This document shows, piece by piece, positions 49,610 through 59,345 of a DNA stretch of 64,000 bases. Origin of the DNA: AP-15 sp963785565 (GTDB lineage Bacteria > Pseudomonadota > Alphaproteobacteria > ATCC43930 > CGMCC-115725). The notes under the pieces are model-generated. The model saw only the letters and a program-made list of their open reading frames with translations, was not told where the DNA came from and did not search any database. Position 1 is the stretch's first letter. Every line of letters begins with the position of its first letter. A program made the translations under genes and the position numbers. Location: assembly GCA_963785565.1 (NCBI GenBank), contig CAWAVV010000006.1, forward strand, positions 41,891 through 105,890, written 5' to 3'.

Positions 49610-51406
49610 TTAACTAGGCTCGCCGGTAGCCAAGCGCAGGCCCGACATCAACAGCTCTCGGTGTTCAGGGTTGCGAAAAGGCAGGTCGCTCGGCACGATC
49701 AGAGGGGTGATGGTGCGCAGCCGCGCGACGATCGCGCGTGCTTCATCGAGCCGGCCCATATGCGCATAGCATGCGGCGAGCTGGCGGTATGCGGAGGGAA
49801 AGCCTGGATGATCTTGAATCGAGAGAACCAGCTTCGACGCCGCTTTGTCAAACTGACGTTTGAAGAAATAGGCCATGCCGATCACGGATAGCGGCTGACC
49901 CGTACCCGTACGCTCGCGTGGGCTCAGGCGCAGCGAAGTCTCCACATGCTCGATCGCGAGATCGGGCTCACCGGCAAATACCCTGAGGACACCGCTCACA
50001 TACCAGCCGCGGGCGAAGCTCGGGTTGAGCGCGACCGCACGGTCGATCAACCCGAGCATGGCGCCGATGTCCTCTCCGAAATACGCCAGCACGAGGGCGG
50101 AGTTCGCGAGGATGCGCGGGTCGTTCTCTCCCACCTGGAGAGCCTGCCGAGAAAGATCGATGCACTTGCGGCGAGATGTCTCCGGCTCTTTGGTCCAGCC
50201 GTCTCTGACGAAAGCCAAGTGGCAGATCGCCGCCCAGGAGAGTGCAGGCCCGTAATGCCGATCGATCGAAATCGCCTGCTCGAGCAATCCCAGAGCCTCG
50301 TCGACCCGCTCCTTTGTTACTGGAAAGAAGGCCGCAAGCGCGCGCAGGTAGAGATCGTAGGCGCTGAGGTCAGTCGTTGGTCGCGCGGCCGATCGGCGCA
50401 TCTCGGCCGCTTGCAACGCGGGCTCGATCACCCCGGCGACGCTGACTGCGACCTGGTCCTGCAGCTCGAAAACGTCTTCCAGCGAGCCGTCGAAACGGTC
50501 GGCCCAGAGATGCGCCCCGGTCGTCGCATCGATCAGCTGCCCGGTGATGCGCACGCGGCCGCCGGCCTTGCGCACCGAGCCTTCGAGCACGTAGCGAACG
50601 CCAAGCTCGCGGCCGACCTGCTTCACGTCGACCGCGGTGCCTTTGTAGGTGAAGCTCGAATTGCGCGCGATCACGAACAGCCAGCGAATGCGGGACAGTG
50701 CTGTGATGATCTCCTCGACCATGCCGTCGACGAAATACTCCTGCTCGGGGTCGCCGCTCATATTGGCGAAGGGCAGCACCGCGATCGACGGCTTGTCGGG
50801 CAGCGCCAGCGCCCCCACCCCTCCCTCCCCCGCGAGCGGGGGAGGGTTGGGGAGGGGGCTTGCCGGGGAGGGAGGGGTGGGGGGCGGCCGTATTCCGACC
50901 CGGTAGACCCGCACCGGCCGGACGATGTTCTTGACCTGCCGCTCGCCCAGATCTTCAAAGACAAAGGGCAGCCGGTCGCGCACCTGGTCATGGACCGTAT
51001 TGGAGACAAACACCCCGCCGGCATCGGCCAAGGCTTCGATGCGCGCGGCGATGTTGACGCCGTCGCCATAGAGGTCGTCGCCCTCGACAATCACATCGCC
51101 AAGATTGATGCCGATGCGCAGTTCGATGCGGTTTTCTGGCGCGACACCGATGTCCCTCTCCGGCATCGCCTGCTGCACTTCAACGGCGCAGCGCACCGCA
51201 TCGACGATGCTCGAAAATTCCACCAGCATGCCGTCCCCGATGGTCTTGACGATGCGCCCTCGGTGGTCAGCGATTTTCGGATCGAGGAGCTCATGGCGCA
51301 ACGCCTTGAGGCATTCGAGCGTGCCTTCCTCATCTGCCCCCATCAGCCGCGAATACCCCACCACATCGGCGGCGAGGATCGCGGCAAGACGGCGGGTAGT
51401 GGCCAT
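49610..51406 (-). CDS. Class III adenylate/guanylate cyclase with TPR C-terminus
   Basis: A 598-aa cytosolic protein. Residues 1-165 form the cyclase homology domain with metal Asp in LAADVVGYSRL and KTIGDGML, and NIAARIEAL. A Pro-rich linker (about 172-196) is encoded by an in-frame palindrome. Then comes the TolB-like SIAVLPFANMSGDPEQEYF domain, then TPR helices. No membrane segment is seen. It makes cAMP or cGMP, regulated by the C-terminal domains; the signal is unknown. Confidence 0.9.
   Translation of the reverse strand: MATTRRLAAILAADVVGYSRLMGADEEGTLECLKALRHELLDPKIADHRGRIVKTIGDGMLVEFSSIVDAVRCAVEVQQAMPERDIGVAPENRIELRIGINLGDVIVEGDDLYGDGVNIAARIEALADAGGVFVSNTVHDQVRDRLPFVFEDLGERQVKNIVRPVRVYRVGIRPPPTPPSPASPLPNPPPLAGEGGVGALALPDKPSIAVLPFANMSGDPEQEYFVDGMVEEIITALSRIRWLFVIARNSSFTYKGTAVDVKQVGRELGVRYVLEGSVRKAGGRVRITGQLIDATTGAHLWADRFDGSLEDVFELQDQVAVSVAGVIEPALQAAEMRRSAARPTTDLSAYDLYLRALAAFFPVTKERVDEALGLLEQAISIDRHYGPALSWAAICHLAFVRDGWTKEPETSRRKCIDLSRQALQVGENDPRILANSALVLAYFGEDIGAMLGLIDRAVALNPSFARGWYVSGVLRVFAGEPDLAIEHVETSLRLSPRERTGTGQPLSVIGMAYFFKRQFDKAASKLVLSIQDHPGFPSAYRQLAACYAHMGRLDEARAIVARLRTITPLIVPSDLPFRNPEHRELLMSGLRLATGEPS
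50812..50883. repeat. 72-bp nested palindrome inserted in frame in the cyclase gene
   Basis: The outer arms (50812-50824 / 50871-50883, 13 bp) and a perfect inner 11-bp stem (50823-50833 / 50836-50846, spacer GA) nest. 72 bp is 24 codons, encoding a Pro/Gly-rich linker on the minus strand without breaking the gene. The core resembles the intergenic repeat at 35204. Confidence 0.8.
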
Positions 51407-51496
51407 GTTTAACCCAGCCTTCGGCTCATCGCCCCGAGCTTAACCCAAAATTACAGGCTACCGCATCGCTATTAGAGGCCACATCAATCCTCACCG

Positions 51497-51820
51497 CTAA
51501 TCGGGCACGCCCGCTACTGTTTGAATCACATCGAAGCCTTCGAACTCGGGGTGGCCGAGATAGAGCGGCCGGTTCGAGCCGGCGTCGCGATGGGCGAGAC
51601 GAAACGCCTCCGACCGGGTCCATGCCTCGAAATCGGCGCGGCTGCGCCACAGGGTATGCGAGGAATACAGTACATGGTCGTCGCGTTCCGGCCCCCGCAG
51701 CAGATGGAACGCGACAAAGCCGGGGACGTCGCCCAAATGGCTGTCCCGCGTCGTCCACACCCGTTCGAAATCCGCCTGAACGCCGGGAACGACCTTGAAG
51801 CGGTTCATCGCGATAAACAT
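51497..51820 (-). CDS. Antibiotic biosynthesis monooxygenase / HmoA-like protein
   Basis: A 107-aa ABM-fold protein with FIAMNRFKVVPGVQADFERV at the start, VWTTRDSHLGDVPGFVAFHL, and the second strand LYSSHTLWRSRADFEAW. This layout, with a conserved N-terminal Asn and central Trp, matches heme-degrading HmoA/IsdG-like proteins, although the heme ligand cannot be proved here. CGAGGAAACG precedes the ATG at 51820. Confidence 0.75.
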   Translation of the reverse strand: MFIAMNRFKVVPGVQADFERVWTTRDSHLGDVPGFVAFHLLRGPERDDHVLYSSHTLWRSRADFEAWTRSEAFRLAHRDAGSNRPLYLGHPEFEGFDVIQTVAGVPD

Positions 51821-51977
51821 CGGTTCGTTTCCTCGCTCGGAGCTGACCGGTTCTGATACTGGCCACAAGAGTGCCGCCTCGGGCAAGCACGGATCGGCGC
51901 CGTGACCGTCGCGCTTCCCGTCCTCCCTCGCCTGCTTTACGATCGACGACAACGGCTAGTCAGAAGCGGGTATCGGG

Positions 51978-53030
51978 ATGAACGACAACACCGACAACAT
52001 CATCGTCGATACCGCGACCCGGATCTTTCATGATCTGTGCGGGCCCGCCACCGTCAACGACGCCGAAAAGGGTGTGTGGCCCGCGGCGCTGTGGGATGCG
52101 CTTGAAGAGTCGGGGTTGACCGTCGCCTGGGTCCCGGACGATCTCGGCGGCGCCGGCGCGGCGATGGCCGACGGTTTTGCGGTATTGCGCGCGGCCGGCC
52201 GCTTCGCCGTCCCGGCGCCGCTGGCCGAGACCTTGATGGCCGGCTGGATGCTGGCGCGCGCCGGCATCGCGACGCCGGTCGGGCCGCTGACCCTCGCCCC
52301 GATCCACGCCGACGGCCATATCGCGCTCGACGCCGACGGCCGACTCCGCGGCCGCGCACGCCGGGTGCCGTTCGCCCGCAATGCCGGCCATATCGCCGTG
52401 CTCGCCCATCGCGGCAATGAGCGGATGGTGGCGCTGGTCGCGACGCCGGGCCTGCCGATCAGCCAAGACAAGAGCCTCGCCGGCGAGCCGCGCGACACTG
52501 TGTCCTTCGACGGCGCGATACCGGAAACAGCAAAACCCACGGACCTCGACGAAGACACGATCCAGCGCTTCGGCGCCGCGGTGCGGCTGCAGCAGATGGC
52601 CGGGGCGCTCGAAAAGATCCTCGATCAGTCGGTCCAATGGGCGCTCGACCGCTCGCAGTTCGGCCGCCCGATCGCCAAGTTCCAGGCGGTCCAGCACAAC
52701 CTCGCCACCTTGGCGGGCGAAGTGGCCGCGGCGGGCGCCGCCGCCGACCTCGCCGCCGAGGCCTGCGCCGGCGAGGAAATCGGCATTGCCGATGTGGCCA
52801 TCGCCAAGGTGCGCGCCGGCGAGGCGGCCGGCGCCGGTGCGGCGATCGCCCATCAGGTGCACGGCGCGATGGGCTTCACCTACGAGCATTCCCTGCATCA
52901 TGCGACGCGCCGGCTGTGGGCGTGGCGCGAGGAGTTCGGCAACGAGGCGGTGTGGGCCCAGCGTCTCGGCCGTATGGTCGCCGCCGCCGGCGCCGACCAG
53001 CTATGGCCCTTCATCACCCAAGGCTCGTAG
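51978..53030 (+). CDS. Acyl-CoA dehydrogenase (FadE-like), first of a pair
   Basis: A 350-aa acyl-CoA dehydrogenase-fold flavoprotein, shorter than classic 380-aa enzymes. It keeps ALDRSQFGRPIAKFQAVQHN and GAMGFTYEHSLHHATRRLW, the C-terminal block typical of the partner subunit in heteromeric FadE pairs. It lies 39 bp before a second dehydrogenase, so an alpha2-beta2 enzyme is likely. The substrate acyl-CoA is unknown; paired FadEs often act on bulky or sterol-derived acyl-CoAs. Confidence 0.88.
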   Translation: MNDNTDNIIVDTATRIFHDLCGPATVNDAEKGVWPAALWDALEESGLTVAWVPDDLGGAGAAMADGFAVLRAAGRFAVPAPLAETLMAGWMLARAGIATPVGPLTLAPIHADGHIALDADGRLRGRARRVPFARNAGHIAVLAHRGNERMVALVATPGLPISQDKSLAGEPRDTVSFDGAIPETAKPTDLDEDTIQRFGAAVRLQQMAGALEKILDQSVQWALDRSQFGRPIAKFQAVQHNLATLAGEVAAAGAAADLAAEACAGEEIGIADVAIAKVRAGEAAGAGAAIAHQVHGAMGFTYEHSLHHATRRLWAWREEFGNEAVWAQRLGRMVAAAGADQLWPFITQGS

Positions 53031-53048
53031 GGCGGATTGTAATCCGCC
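53031..53048. repeat. Short inverted repeat (REP-like)
   Basis: GGCGGATT and AATCCGCC surround GT in the 39-bp gap between the two dehydrogenases, starting right after the first stop codon. It matches the core of a common alphaproteobacterial REP and may tune expression of the second gene. Confidence 0.6.
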
Positions 53049-53069
53049 GTCGAAATCAATGAGGACCCG

Positions 53070-54230
53070 ATGACCACCAGCTTTCGCTTCGACCCGGTCG
53101 AACTGCCGCCCGAGGCCAAGGAACTGCGCCAGGAGGTCCGCGCCTTTCTGCGCCAGGAGGAGGAAGCCGGCACCTTTTCCCCGCACAGCGGCAAGGGCTC
53201 GTTCTCGCGCGAGTTCAGCCGCAAGATGGGCGCCCGGGGCTGGATCGGCATGACCTGGCCGAAGAAATACGGCGGGCATGAGCGCTCCCAGCTCGAACGC
53301 TATGTCGTGACCGAGGAGATGCTGGCGGCGCACGCGCCGACCCGCGCCCATTCGACCGCCGACCGCCAATCGGGCCCGGTCATCCTGCGCTACGGCCAGG
53401 AGGAGATCCGGCAAAAGATCCTGCCCCAGATCGCCGCCGGCGAATTGTGCTTTTGCATCGGCCTCAGCGAGCCGAATTCGGGTTCCGACGTGTTCGCCGC
53501 CTCGACCCGCGCGACCAAGACCGATGGCGGCTGGCTGGTCAATGGGCGCAAGATCTGGACATCGAACGCGCACGAAGCCGACTACATGATCGCGCTGCTG
53601 CGCACTTCGCCCTCGACCAAGGAGAACCGCCGGCACGGGCTGACCCAGTTCCTGGTCAAGATGGACACCCCGGGCATCACCATCCGCCCGATCATCAATC
53701 TGACCGGCGGCCACGATTTCAACGAGGTCGTGTTCGACGACGCGTTCCTGCCCGACTCGCATCTGATCGGCGAGGTCGACATGGCGTGGAAGCAGGCGAC
53801 CGACGAGCTCGCCTATGAGCGCAGCGGCCCCGACCGCTGGATCGAGACGTTTTCGTGCCTGGTCGAACTGGTCCGCGTCGCCGGCGAGGAACCGAGCGAG
53901 CATCTGGCCGAAGGCATCGGCCGCCAGGTCGCGCACCTCGCCACCCTCAGGCGGATGTCATTGTCGGTCGCCGGCATGCTGCAGGCCGGCAAGACGCCGG
54001 CCGTCGAATCCGCCGTGGTCAAGGACCTCGGCACCAATTTCGAGCAGGCCCTGCCCGACAAGGTGCGCCTGCTGGCGCCGCCGCCGAGCGATGCGCAGCC
54101 CGACGCCAATGACGACCGCTTCGAGGAGGCATTGCGCTACACCACCCTGATCGCCCCCAAGCTGACGATCCAGGGCGGCACCCGCGAGGTATTGCGCGGC
54201 ATCATCGCCCGCGGCCTCGGCCTGCGCTGA
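53070..54230 (+). CDS. Acyl-CoA dehydrogenase, second of a pair
   Basis: A 386-aa enzyme. CIGLSEPNSGSDVFAASTRA and GRKIWTSNAHEADYM are the N-terminal and middle-domain blocks; ELAYERSGPDRWIETF covers the region near the catalytic base in this subfamily. It ends QGGTREVLRGIIARGLGL, the ACAD C-terminal signature. GAGG precedes the ATG. Together with 51978 it should perform the first beta-oxidation step, passing electrons to ETF. Confidence 0.92.
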   Translation: MTTSFRFDPVELPPEAKELRQEVRAFLRQEEEAGTFSPHSGKGSFSREFSRKMGARGWIGMTWPKKYGGHERSQLERYVVTEEMLAAHAPTRAHSTADRQSGPVILRYGQEEIRQKILPQIAAGELCFCIGLSEPNSGSDVFAASTRATKTDGGWLVNGRKIWTSNAHEADYMIALLRTSPSTKENRRHGLTQFLVKMDTPGITIRPIINLTGGHDFNEVVFDDAFLPDSHLIGEVDMAWKQATDELAYERSGPDRWIETFSCLVELVRVAGEEPSEHLAEGIGRQVAHLATLRRMSLSVAGMLQAGKTPAVESAVVKDLGTNFEQALPDKVRLLAPPPSDAQPDANDDRFEEALRYTTLIAPKLTIQGGTREVLRGIIARGLGLR

Positions 54231-54258
54231 AAGCTTTCCGAAGGATGCCAAGCTTCGG

Positions 54259-54376
54259 TCATTCCGGGGCGCGGCAAGGCCGCGAGCCCGGCACCTATGA
54301 ACACGGCCTGCGCGCGATAGGGAAAAGTCCGTGTTCTTGGGTTCCGGGCCTGCCCTGCCGGGCATCCCGGAATGAC
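54259..54376. repeat. 118-bp nested palindromic repeat
   Basis: GTCATTCCGGG (54259-54269) pairs with CCCGGAATGAC (54366-54376). Inside, GCCCGG/CCGGGC and GAACACGG (54299) / CCGTGTTC (54329) nest as further stems. A fully nested fold in a transcribed spacer between two coregulated genes; the family is common in alphaproteobacteria. Confidence 0.8.
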
Positions 54377-54413
54377 ACTCATCGGGCAAACTTTTGTCAT
54401 AAGCAGCAACCAG

Positions 54414-56547
54414 ATGCCTGACCTTCGTCCTCTGTTCTCTCCGGACAGTGTCGCGATCATCGGCGCATCGGGCGATACCCACACCTTGCGCGGCCGGACC
54501 ACCGAGTTCCTGATCGCGCACGGCTATCCGGGACGCATCTACCCGGTGACCCGCAGCCAGCCCGAGGTGTTCGGGCTGAGAAGCTATGCGACCGTCGCCG
54601 AATTGCCGGAGGCGCCCGACCTCGCTGTCGTCGTGGTGCCGGCGGCCTATGTCGCGCCGACGCTCGAGGAATGCGGCAAAAAGGGCGTGCGCGCCGCGGT
54701 CATCATCAGCTCCGGCTTTGCCGAGGAGCGCGGCGAGGCGGCGCAGGCGCGCGACCAGGCATTGCGCAAGGTCATCGAGCGCTACGGGATCATCGTCTGC
54801 GGCCCCAATTCCGAAGGCATCGTCAACCCGCTGAAGCCGCTCGTCGCGACCTTCAGCCCGGTGTTCCACGATCCACAGCAGAGCCTCTTCCCGGCAGAGC
54901 AACAAGAGCCGGGCAATCGCGGTCAGCTGTCAGAGCGGCGCCCTGACCTTCGCGTTTTTGAGCCGCGGCCGGCCCCGGCAGCTGCGTTTTACCTACCAGG
55001 CCAGCGCCGGCAACCAGATTTGCCTGGAAGCGCACGATTACCTCGATTGGCTGATCGATACGGGCGGCGCCGATATCTTCATCGCCTATCTCGAAAGCAT
55101 CCAAAACCCGGCGCGCTTCCGCGCCGTTGCCGAAAAGGCGGCGGACGCCGGAAAGCCGATGATCCTCGCCAAGGTCGGCCGCTCCGAGGCGGGCCGGCGC
55201 GCCGCGGCCTCGCATACCGGCTCCTTGGCGAATTCCGGAGCGATCGACGATGCGATCTTCCGCCATCACGGGATCATCCGCGGCGAAGACCTCGATCATG
55301 CGCTCGACATCGCCGCCGCCTTTGCCTTCTGCAAATTGCCGAAGGGCAACCGCGTCGCGGTGATCACCGGCTCGGGCGGCAGTGCGGTGTGGATGTCCGA
55401 CATTCTGTCGGCCCACGGGCTCGAACTTCCGGTGCTCGAAGAGCATCTGCAGCAGCGCCTGATGGCGCTGCTGCCGTCCTACGCCTCGGCGCAGAACCCG
55501 GTCGACGGCACCGCGCAGGCGATCCACGAGGTCGGCTACGCCAAGCTCGTCGAGATCGTGCGCGAGTCGCGGAATATCGACACGATCCTGTTGATCGGCT
55601 CGCTCGCCAATGAAGCGACCGCAAAGACCCGCGCCGAGGAATTGGCCGCGGTCACCGGCTCGACCGAGCAGCCGATCATCCTGTCGACCTACACGACCGC
55701 GACCGAGGGTGCGATGGCGGCGTTCGCCGAGGCCGGCATCCCCTGCTACACCTCGATGCCGAGCTGCGCCCGCGCGATCCGGGCATTGGTCGATTACGCC
55801 CGCTTCCAGGCGCGGCGGCACCGCGCGCCGCCGCCGATAACCCCGCCATCGATCCGCGAAGAGACCGCGCGCGCATTCGCCGCCGCCGGCCGGGTCCTGA
55901 CCGAGAACAGCGCCAAGGCGTTGCTCGCGGGTTACGGCGTCCCGCGCCCGCCCGAGGCATTGGCGACTTCCGCGGATGAAGCCGTCGCCGCGGCCGTCCG
56001 GATCGGCGGCGCGGTGGCGCTCAAGGTGCAATCGCCGGACATCACGCACAAGACCGAGGCCGGCGCCGTGGCGCTCGGCATCGAGGGCGATGCGGCGGTG
56101 CGCGAGGCCTATCGCCAGGTCCTCGCCAATGCCAAGGCCGCCCATCCCGACGCCGCGATCGAGGGCGTGCTGATCCAGCGGATGGCGCCGCCCGGCGTCG
56201 AGATCATCCTCGGCATTACCCGCGACCCCGTTTTCGGCCCGATGCTGATGGTCGGGCTCGGCGGCATCCATGTCGAGGTCTTGCGCGACGTGGCCTTCTC
56301 ACCCGTCCCGATCGGACCGGACGACGCGCTCGCCCTGCTCGGCGAGCTGAAAGGCGCCGCCCTGCTCGACGGCGTCCGCGGCGCCCCGCCCGCCGACCGC
56401 GCCGCCCTCGCCGAGCTGATCGCCGCCCTCTCCCGCTTCGCCGCCGATCACGCCGACGAGATCGACGAAATCGACCTGAACCCGGTCATCGTCCACCCCC
56501 AAGGCCAAGGCCTGACCATCGTCGACGCCCTGATCGTGAGGAGATAA
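54414..56547 (+). pseudogene. ADP-forming acyl-CoA ligase (CoA-binding plus ATP-grasp fusion), two frameshifts
   Basis: A protein of about 711 aa. N-terminal CoA-binding domain: SVAIIGASGDTHTLRGRT. Succinyl-CoA-ligase-like middle domains with SQSGAL-type loop broken by indels at about 54890 and 54925, then SHTGSLANSGAIDDA holding the phospho-His. The C-terminal ATP-grasp half has GGAVALKVQSPDITHKTEAG and EIDLNPVIVH. It makes acyl-CoA from the acid with ATP to ADP + Pi. Position after the dehydrogenase pair suggests it feeds them. Confidence 0.85.
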
Positions 56548-56578
56548 GTACTTTGCAGGTGATACCCAGGGTATCGAT

Positions 56579-57403
56579 ATGCGCGCACACCAGATGAGCG
56601 CCAACGGAGGGACCCGCGCCGCACGGTACCAAAATTTTATCTCACTGGCTTCGTCTCGCCGGCGTCAGTCACGAGCCGAGACCCATTTCTATGGTCGGAT
56701 CGATAATAACTGGCGAAATCAGCCGCCGATCCCCCAAGAACGTCTCGGTCAAGCGCGGCCTATATGACGGCCAGGGCGGGTTTATTGAGCCAGAGGCCAC
56801 GATCGAGGCTCACCTTGCTAAAATTGAGAGCGCTGATTCAACTGCAATACGGAAGTTCGCGTCTGCCCCCGCCGGCACCGTTTCCGCAATCCCGCCTGAG
56901 ATAGGGCGTTTGCTGGCATGGCAGGCCGCGCGTACGCCCGGTTGGATGAAACTTGAGGAAGGTTGGGCAAACGAGCTACCGCCGGGACTAGACCCTGAGA
57001 TCTTAGAGCCACCTCCTCTTGGCTTTGAGCAAATTGGCAGTCGAGATCGCCCGATGTGTGTCGAGAACCCGAAGACCGTGAGCGCCGCGAAGTAGTTGGT
57101 GAGAGCGAACTGAACGCCCATCGCGAACAAGTCTGGGGATGGATCCTGCGTCGTGAGGATCACCTTGAGTTGTTGCATCTACAGGCCTGGTACTTTCAGG
57201 TCCGGCATTTTCCAAGATTCTCTTGGACCCGTTTAACTGCGCCTGGTATGGATTCCTTCATTACCAGCGACCGGGGCATGTCATGGCTTGTTGACGGTTA
57301 CGCGGATACTCCTCCGGCCGCACTCAGGCATCCGACTGCTCAGATCGTCGCCCCGCTTACCGGAAAGATTTCCCTATTCGGTCGGCATGAGACAGCCGCT
57401 TGA
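56579..57403 (+). pseudogene. DUF4238 domain protein, at least three frameshifts
   Basis: Joined reading gives VPKFYLTGFVSPAS near the N-terminus, then PFLW, VGSIITGEISRRSPKNVSV, ATIEAHLAKIESADSTAIRKF, LLAWQAARTPGWM, and, after a break near 57085, FITSDRGMSWLVDG and IVAPLTGKISLFGR. These match the order of DUF4238 motifs (HYVPxFYLR ... FITSD ... PL). Breaks near 56630, 56690 and 57085. Lower GC than neighbours. Function unknown. The start may be ATG 56579 or 56594. Confidence 0.65.
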
Positions 57404-57613
57404 CGTGACGCCCGCGAGGTCAATCGCTTCGTGGCGTTTCGCGCCTCTAATGGATTGCCGGCCCGACGATGAGGTCGTCCTGCCCGCGCTAGATCATCGG
57501 TATGATCCACGGCACTGAAGCTCCTGCTTCTCATCCCGCCGGAGAAGCCTGGCATCCAGGGCATAAGCGGGTCACATGGACGACTGGCAGCAAACAGCAA
57601 GGAGAACTGGGCG

Positions 57614-58411
57614 ATGACCGATTACTCGGGATACCGTGAGATCGGCGTCAGCCGCGACGGCTTTGTCGCCACCGTCGAGATGCGCCGGCCGCCGCACAAT
57701 TTTTTCGACAGTGCGCTGATTGCCGAGATCGGCGATGCCTTCGAGCGGCTCGATGCCGATCCTGAATGCCGGGCGATCGTGTTGGCCGCCGAAGGCCGCT
57801 CGTTCTGCGCCGGCGCCGATTTCTCGAAGCGCATGGACACCGGCACGGTCTCCGAAGGCACCCGCAGCGCCGCCGGCCGGCATCTGTACAAAGAGGCGAT
57901 CCGCCTGTTCCGGACCCGGAAACCGATCGTCGGCGCGGTGCATGGCGCCGCGGTCGGCGGCGGGCTCGGCCTCGCGCTCGTTGCCGATTTCCGCGTCACC
58001 TGCCAGGAGGCGCGGTTCAGCGCCAATTTCAACCGCCTCGGCTTTCATCCCGGCTTTGGCCTGACCGCGACCCTGCCGCGGCTCGTCGGCGCCCAGCAGG
58101 CGGCGTTGCTGTTCTACACCGGCCGCCGCATCCCCGGCGACGAAGCGGTGCGCATCGGCCTCGCCGATCTGCTGGTGCCGCAGGCCGAGGTGCGCAGCGC
58201 CGCCCAGGCGTTGGCGCTCGAAATCGCGCAATCGGCGCCGCTCGCGGTCATGTCGACGCGCGAAACCGTGCGCCGCGGGCTGGTCGACGCGATCGAGGCC
58301 GCGACCGAGCGCGAGCTGGTCGAGCAGGACTGGCTGCGCCGCACCGAGGACTTCAAGGAAGGCATCAAGGCGATGGCCGACCGCCGCCTCCCCGATTTCC
58401 GCGGCCGCTGA
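57614..58411 (+). CDS. Enoyl-CoA hydratase/isomerase family protein
   Basis: A 265-aa crotonase. FCAGADFSKRM and VHGAAVGGGLGLALVADF give the oxyanion hole. Positions equal to rat E144/E164 are Gly119 and Phe139, so it too lacks both catalytic glutamates. Asp125 is kept. Last gene of the plus-strand acyl-CoA block. Actual chemistry is uncertain. Confidence 0.88.
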   Translation: MTDYSGYREIGVSRDGFVATVEMRRPPHNFFDSALIAEIGDAFERLDADPECRAIVLAAEGRSFCAGADFSKRMDTGTVSEGTRSAAGRHLYKEAIRLFRTRKPIVGAVHGAAVGGGLGLALVADFRVTCQEARFSANFNRLGFHPGFGLTATLPRLVGAQQAALLFYTGRRIPGDEAVRIGLADLLVPQAEVRSAAQALALEIAQSAPLAVMSTRETVRRGLVDAIEAATERELVEQDWLRRTEDFKEGIKAMADRRLPDFRGR

Positions 58412-58421
58412 TCCGGCGGCG

Positions 58422-59312
58422 TCAGAACCGGCGGCGCAGCGCGGCTGCGGCCAGACGCCAGCTCTGCAGCGGGTCGGGCGCGCGCCAGCGCAGGGTCGAA
58501 CGGGTCGTAGCCGGCGCGCTTCAGCCGCTTCAGCGAGCGCGCCGCGACGACCGCCGGCAACAGCGCCGGGAGAGCCGCGGCGCTGGACCGCGCCGCGGCC
58601 TCGCCGCGCCGCGCGCAAGTGCCCCGTCGCGGCCGCCGCGATCTCGGCGACGACGGCGCGCAGCGCCGGGGCGCCCGCATCCCACGAGGGTCGCCGGGAT
58701 CGAGCCCGGCTCGCCGCGGCGATGTCGGCCGGGATGATCGCCCGCCCGGCAGCGGCCAGCAACGGCAATGCCCGCAGCAGCCCGGCCAGCGCATAGGCGA
58801 TCCCGACATGCGCGCCGCTGCTTCGGCCGCTGCCGGATCGCGCGCGCCCAGCGCCTCCAGCGCGAGCCAGACCAGCGGCGACGAGGTGCCCTCGGCATAG
58901 TCTTCGAGCGCGGCGAGGGTCGGCGGCGGCGTCTTCGTCGAAATCGGCCTCGCGCGCGTCGATCAGCCGGTCGAAATGGGCCCGCGTCAGCGCCGCGCTC
59001 GCGGATCGCCAGGGTCAGCGCCTCGGCCACCGGATGCCGGCGCAGCGGCGCGCCGCGCATAACGCGGCGGCGATGTTTTCGCGCCACCATTCGAGCCGGA
59101 TGCGGCCCGAGCGTCGGCTGGGTCACGGCCTCGCGCACCCTTGCAATCTCATAATTGAAGGCGTAAAGCGCGAACAGCGCCTCGCGACGCGCGGCCGGCG
59201 CAAACAGCGCGGTCTGGAACCGGTCGCGGTCGTGACGGCGAGTGATCGCCGCGGCCGGCGACAGGGGCTGCGCGATCGCTGGAACGCTGGCCGTGAACGG
59301 ACGTTTTTCCAC
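58422..59312 (-). pseudogene. Squalene/phytoene synthase family protein, many frameshifts
   Basis: It starts GTG 59312 (VEKRPFTASVPAIAQPL), then RHDRDRFQTALFAPAARREA and YAFNYEIARVREAVTQPTLG, then after breaks RIRLEWWRENIAAAL, HPVAEALTLAIRERG, HFDRLIDAREADFDED, LEDYAEGTSSPLVWLALEAL, GIAYALAGLLRALP, AARSLKRLKRAGYDPFDP, ending SWRLAAAALRRRF at 58422. At least six indels. The alphaproteobacterial homologue sits after the Mth938 gene and secF, as here but separated by 3.6 kb. Confidence 0.75.
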
Positions 59313-59345
59313 GCAAGCTTTCTCACATAACCCGGGATGGTCGCC

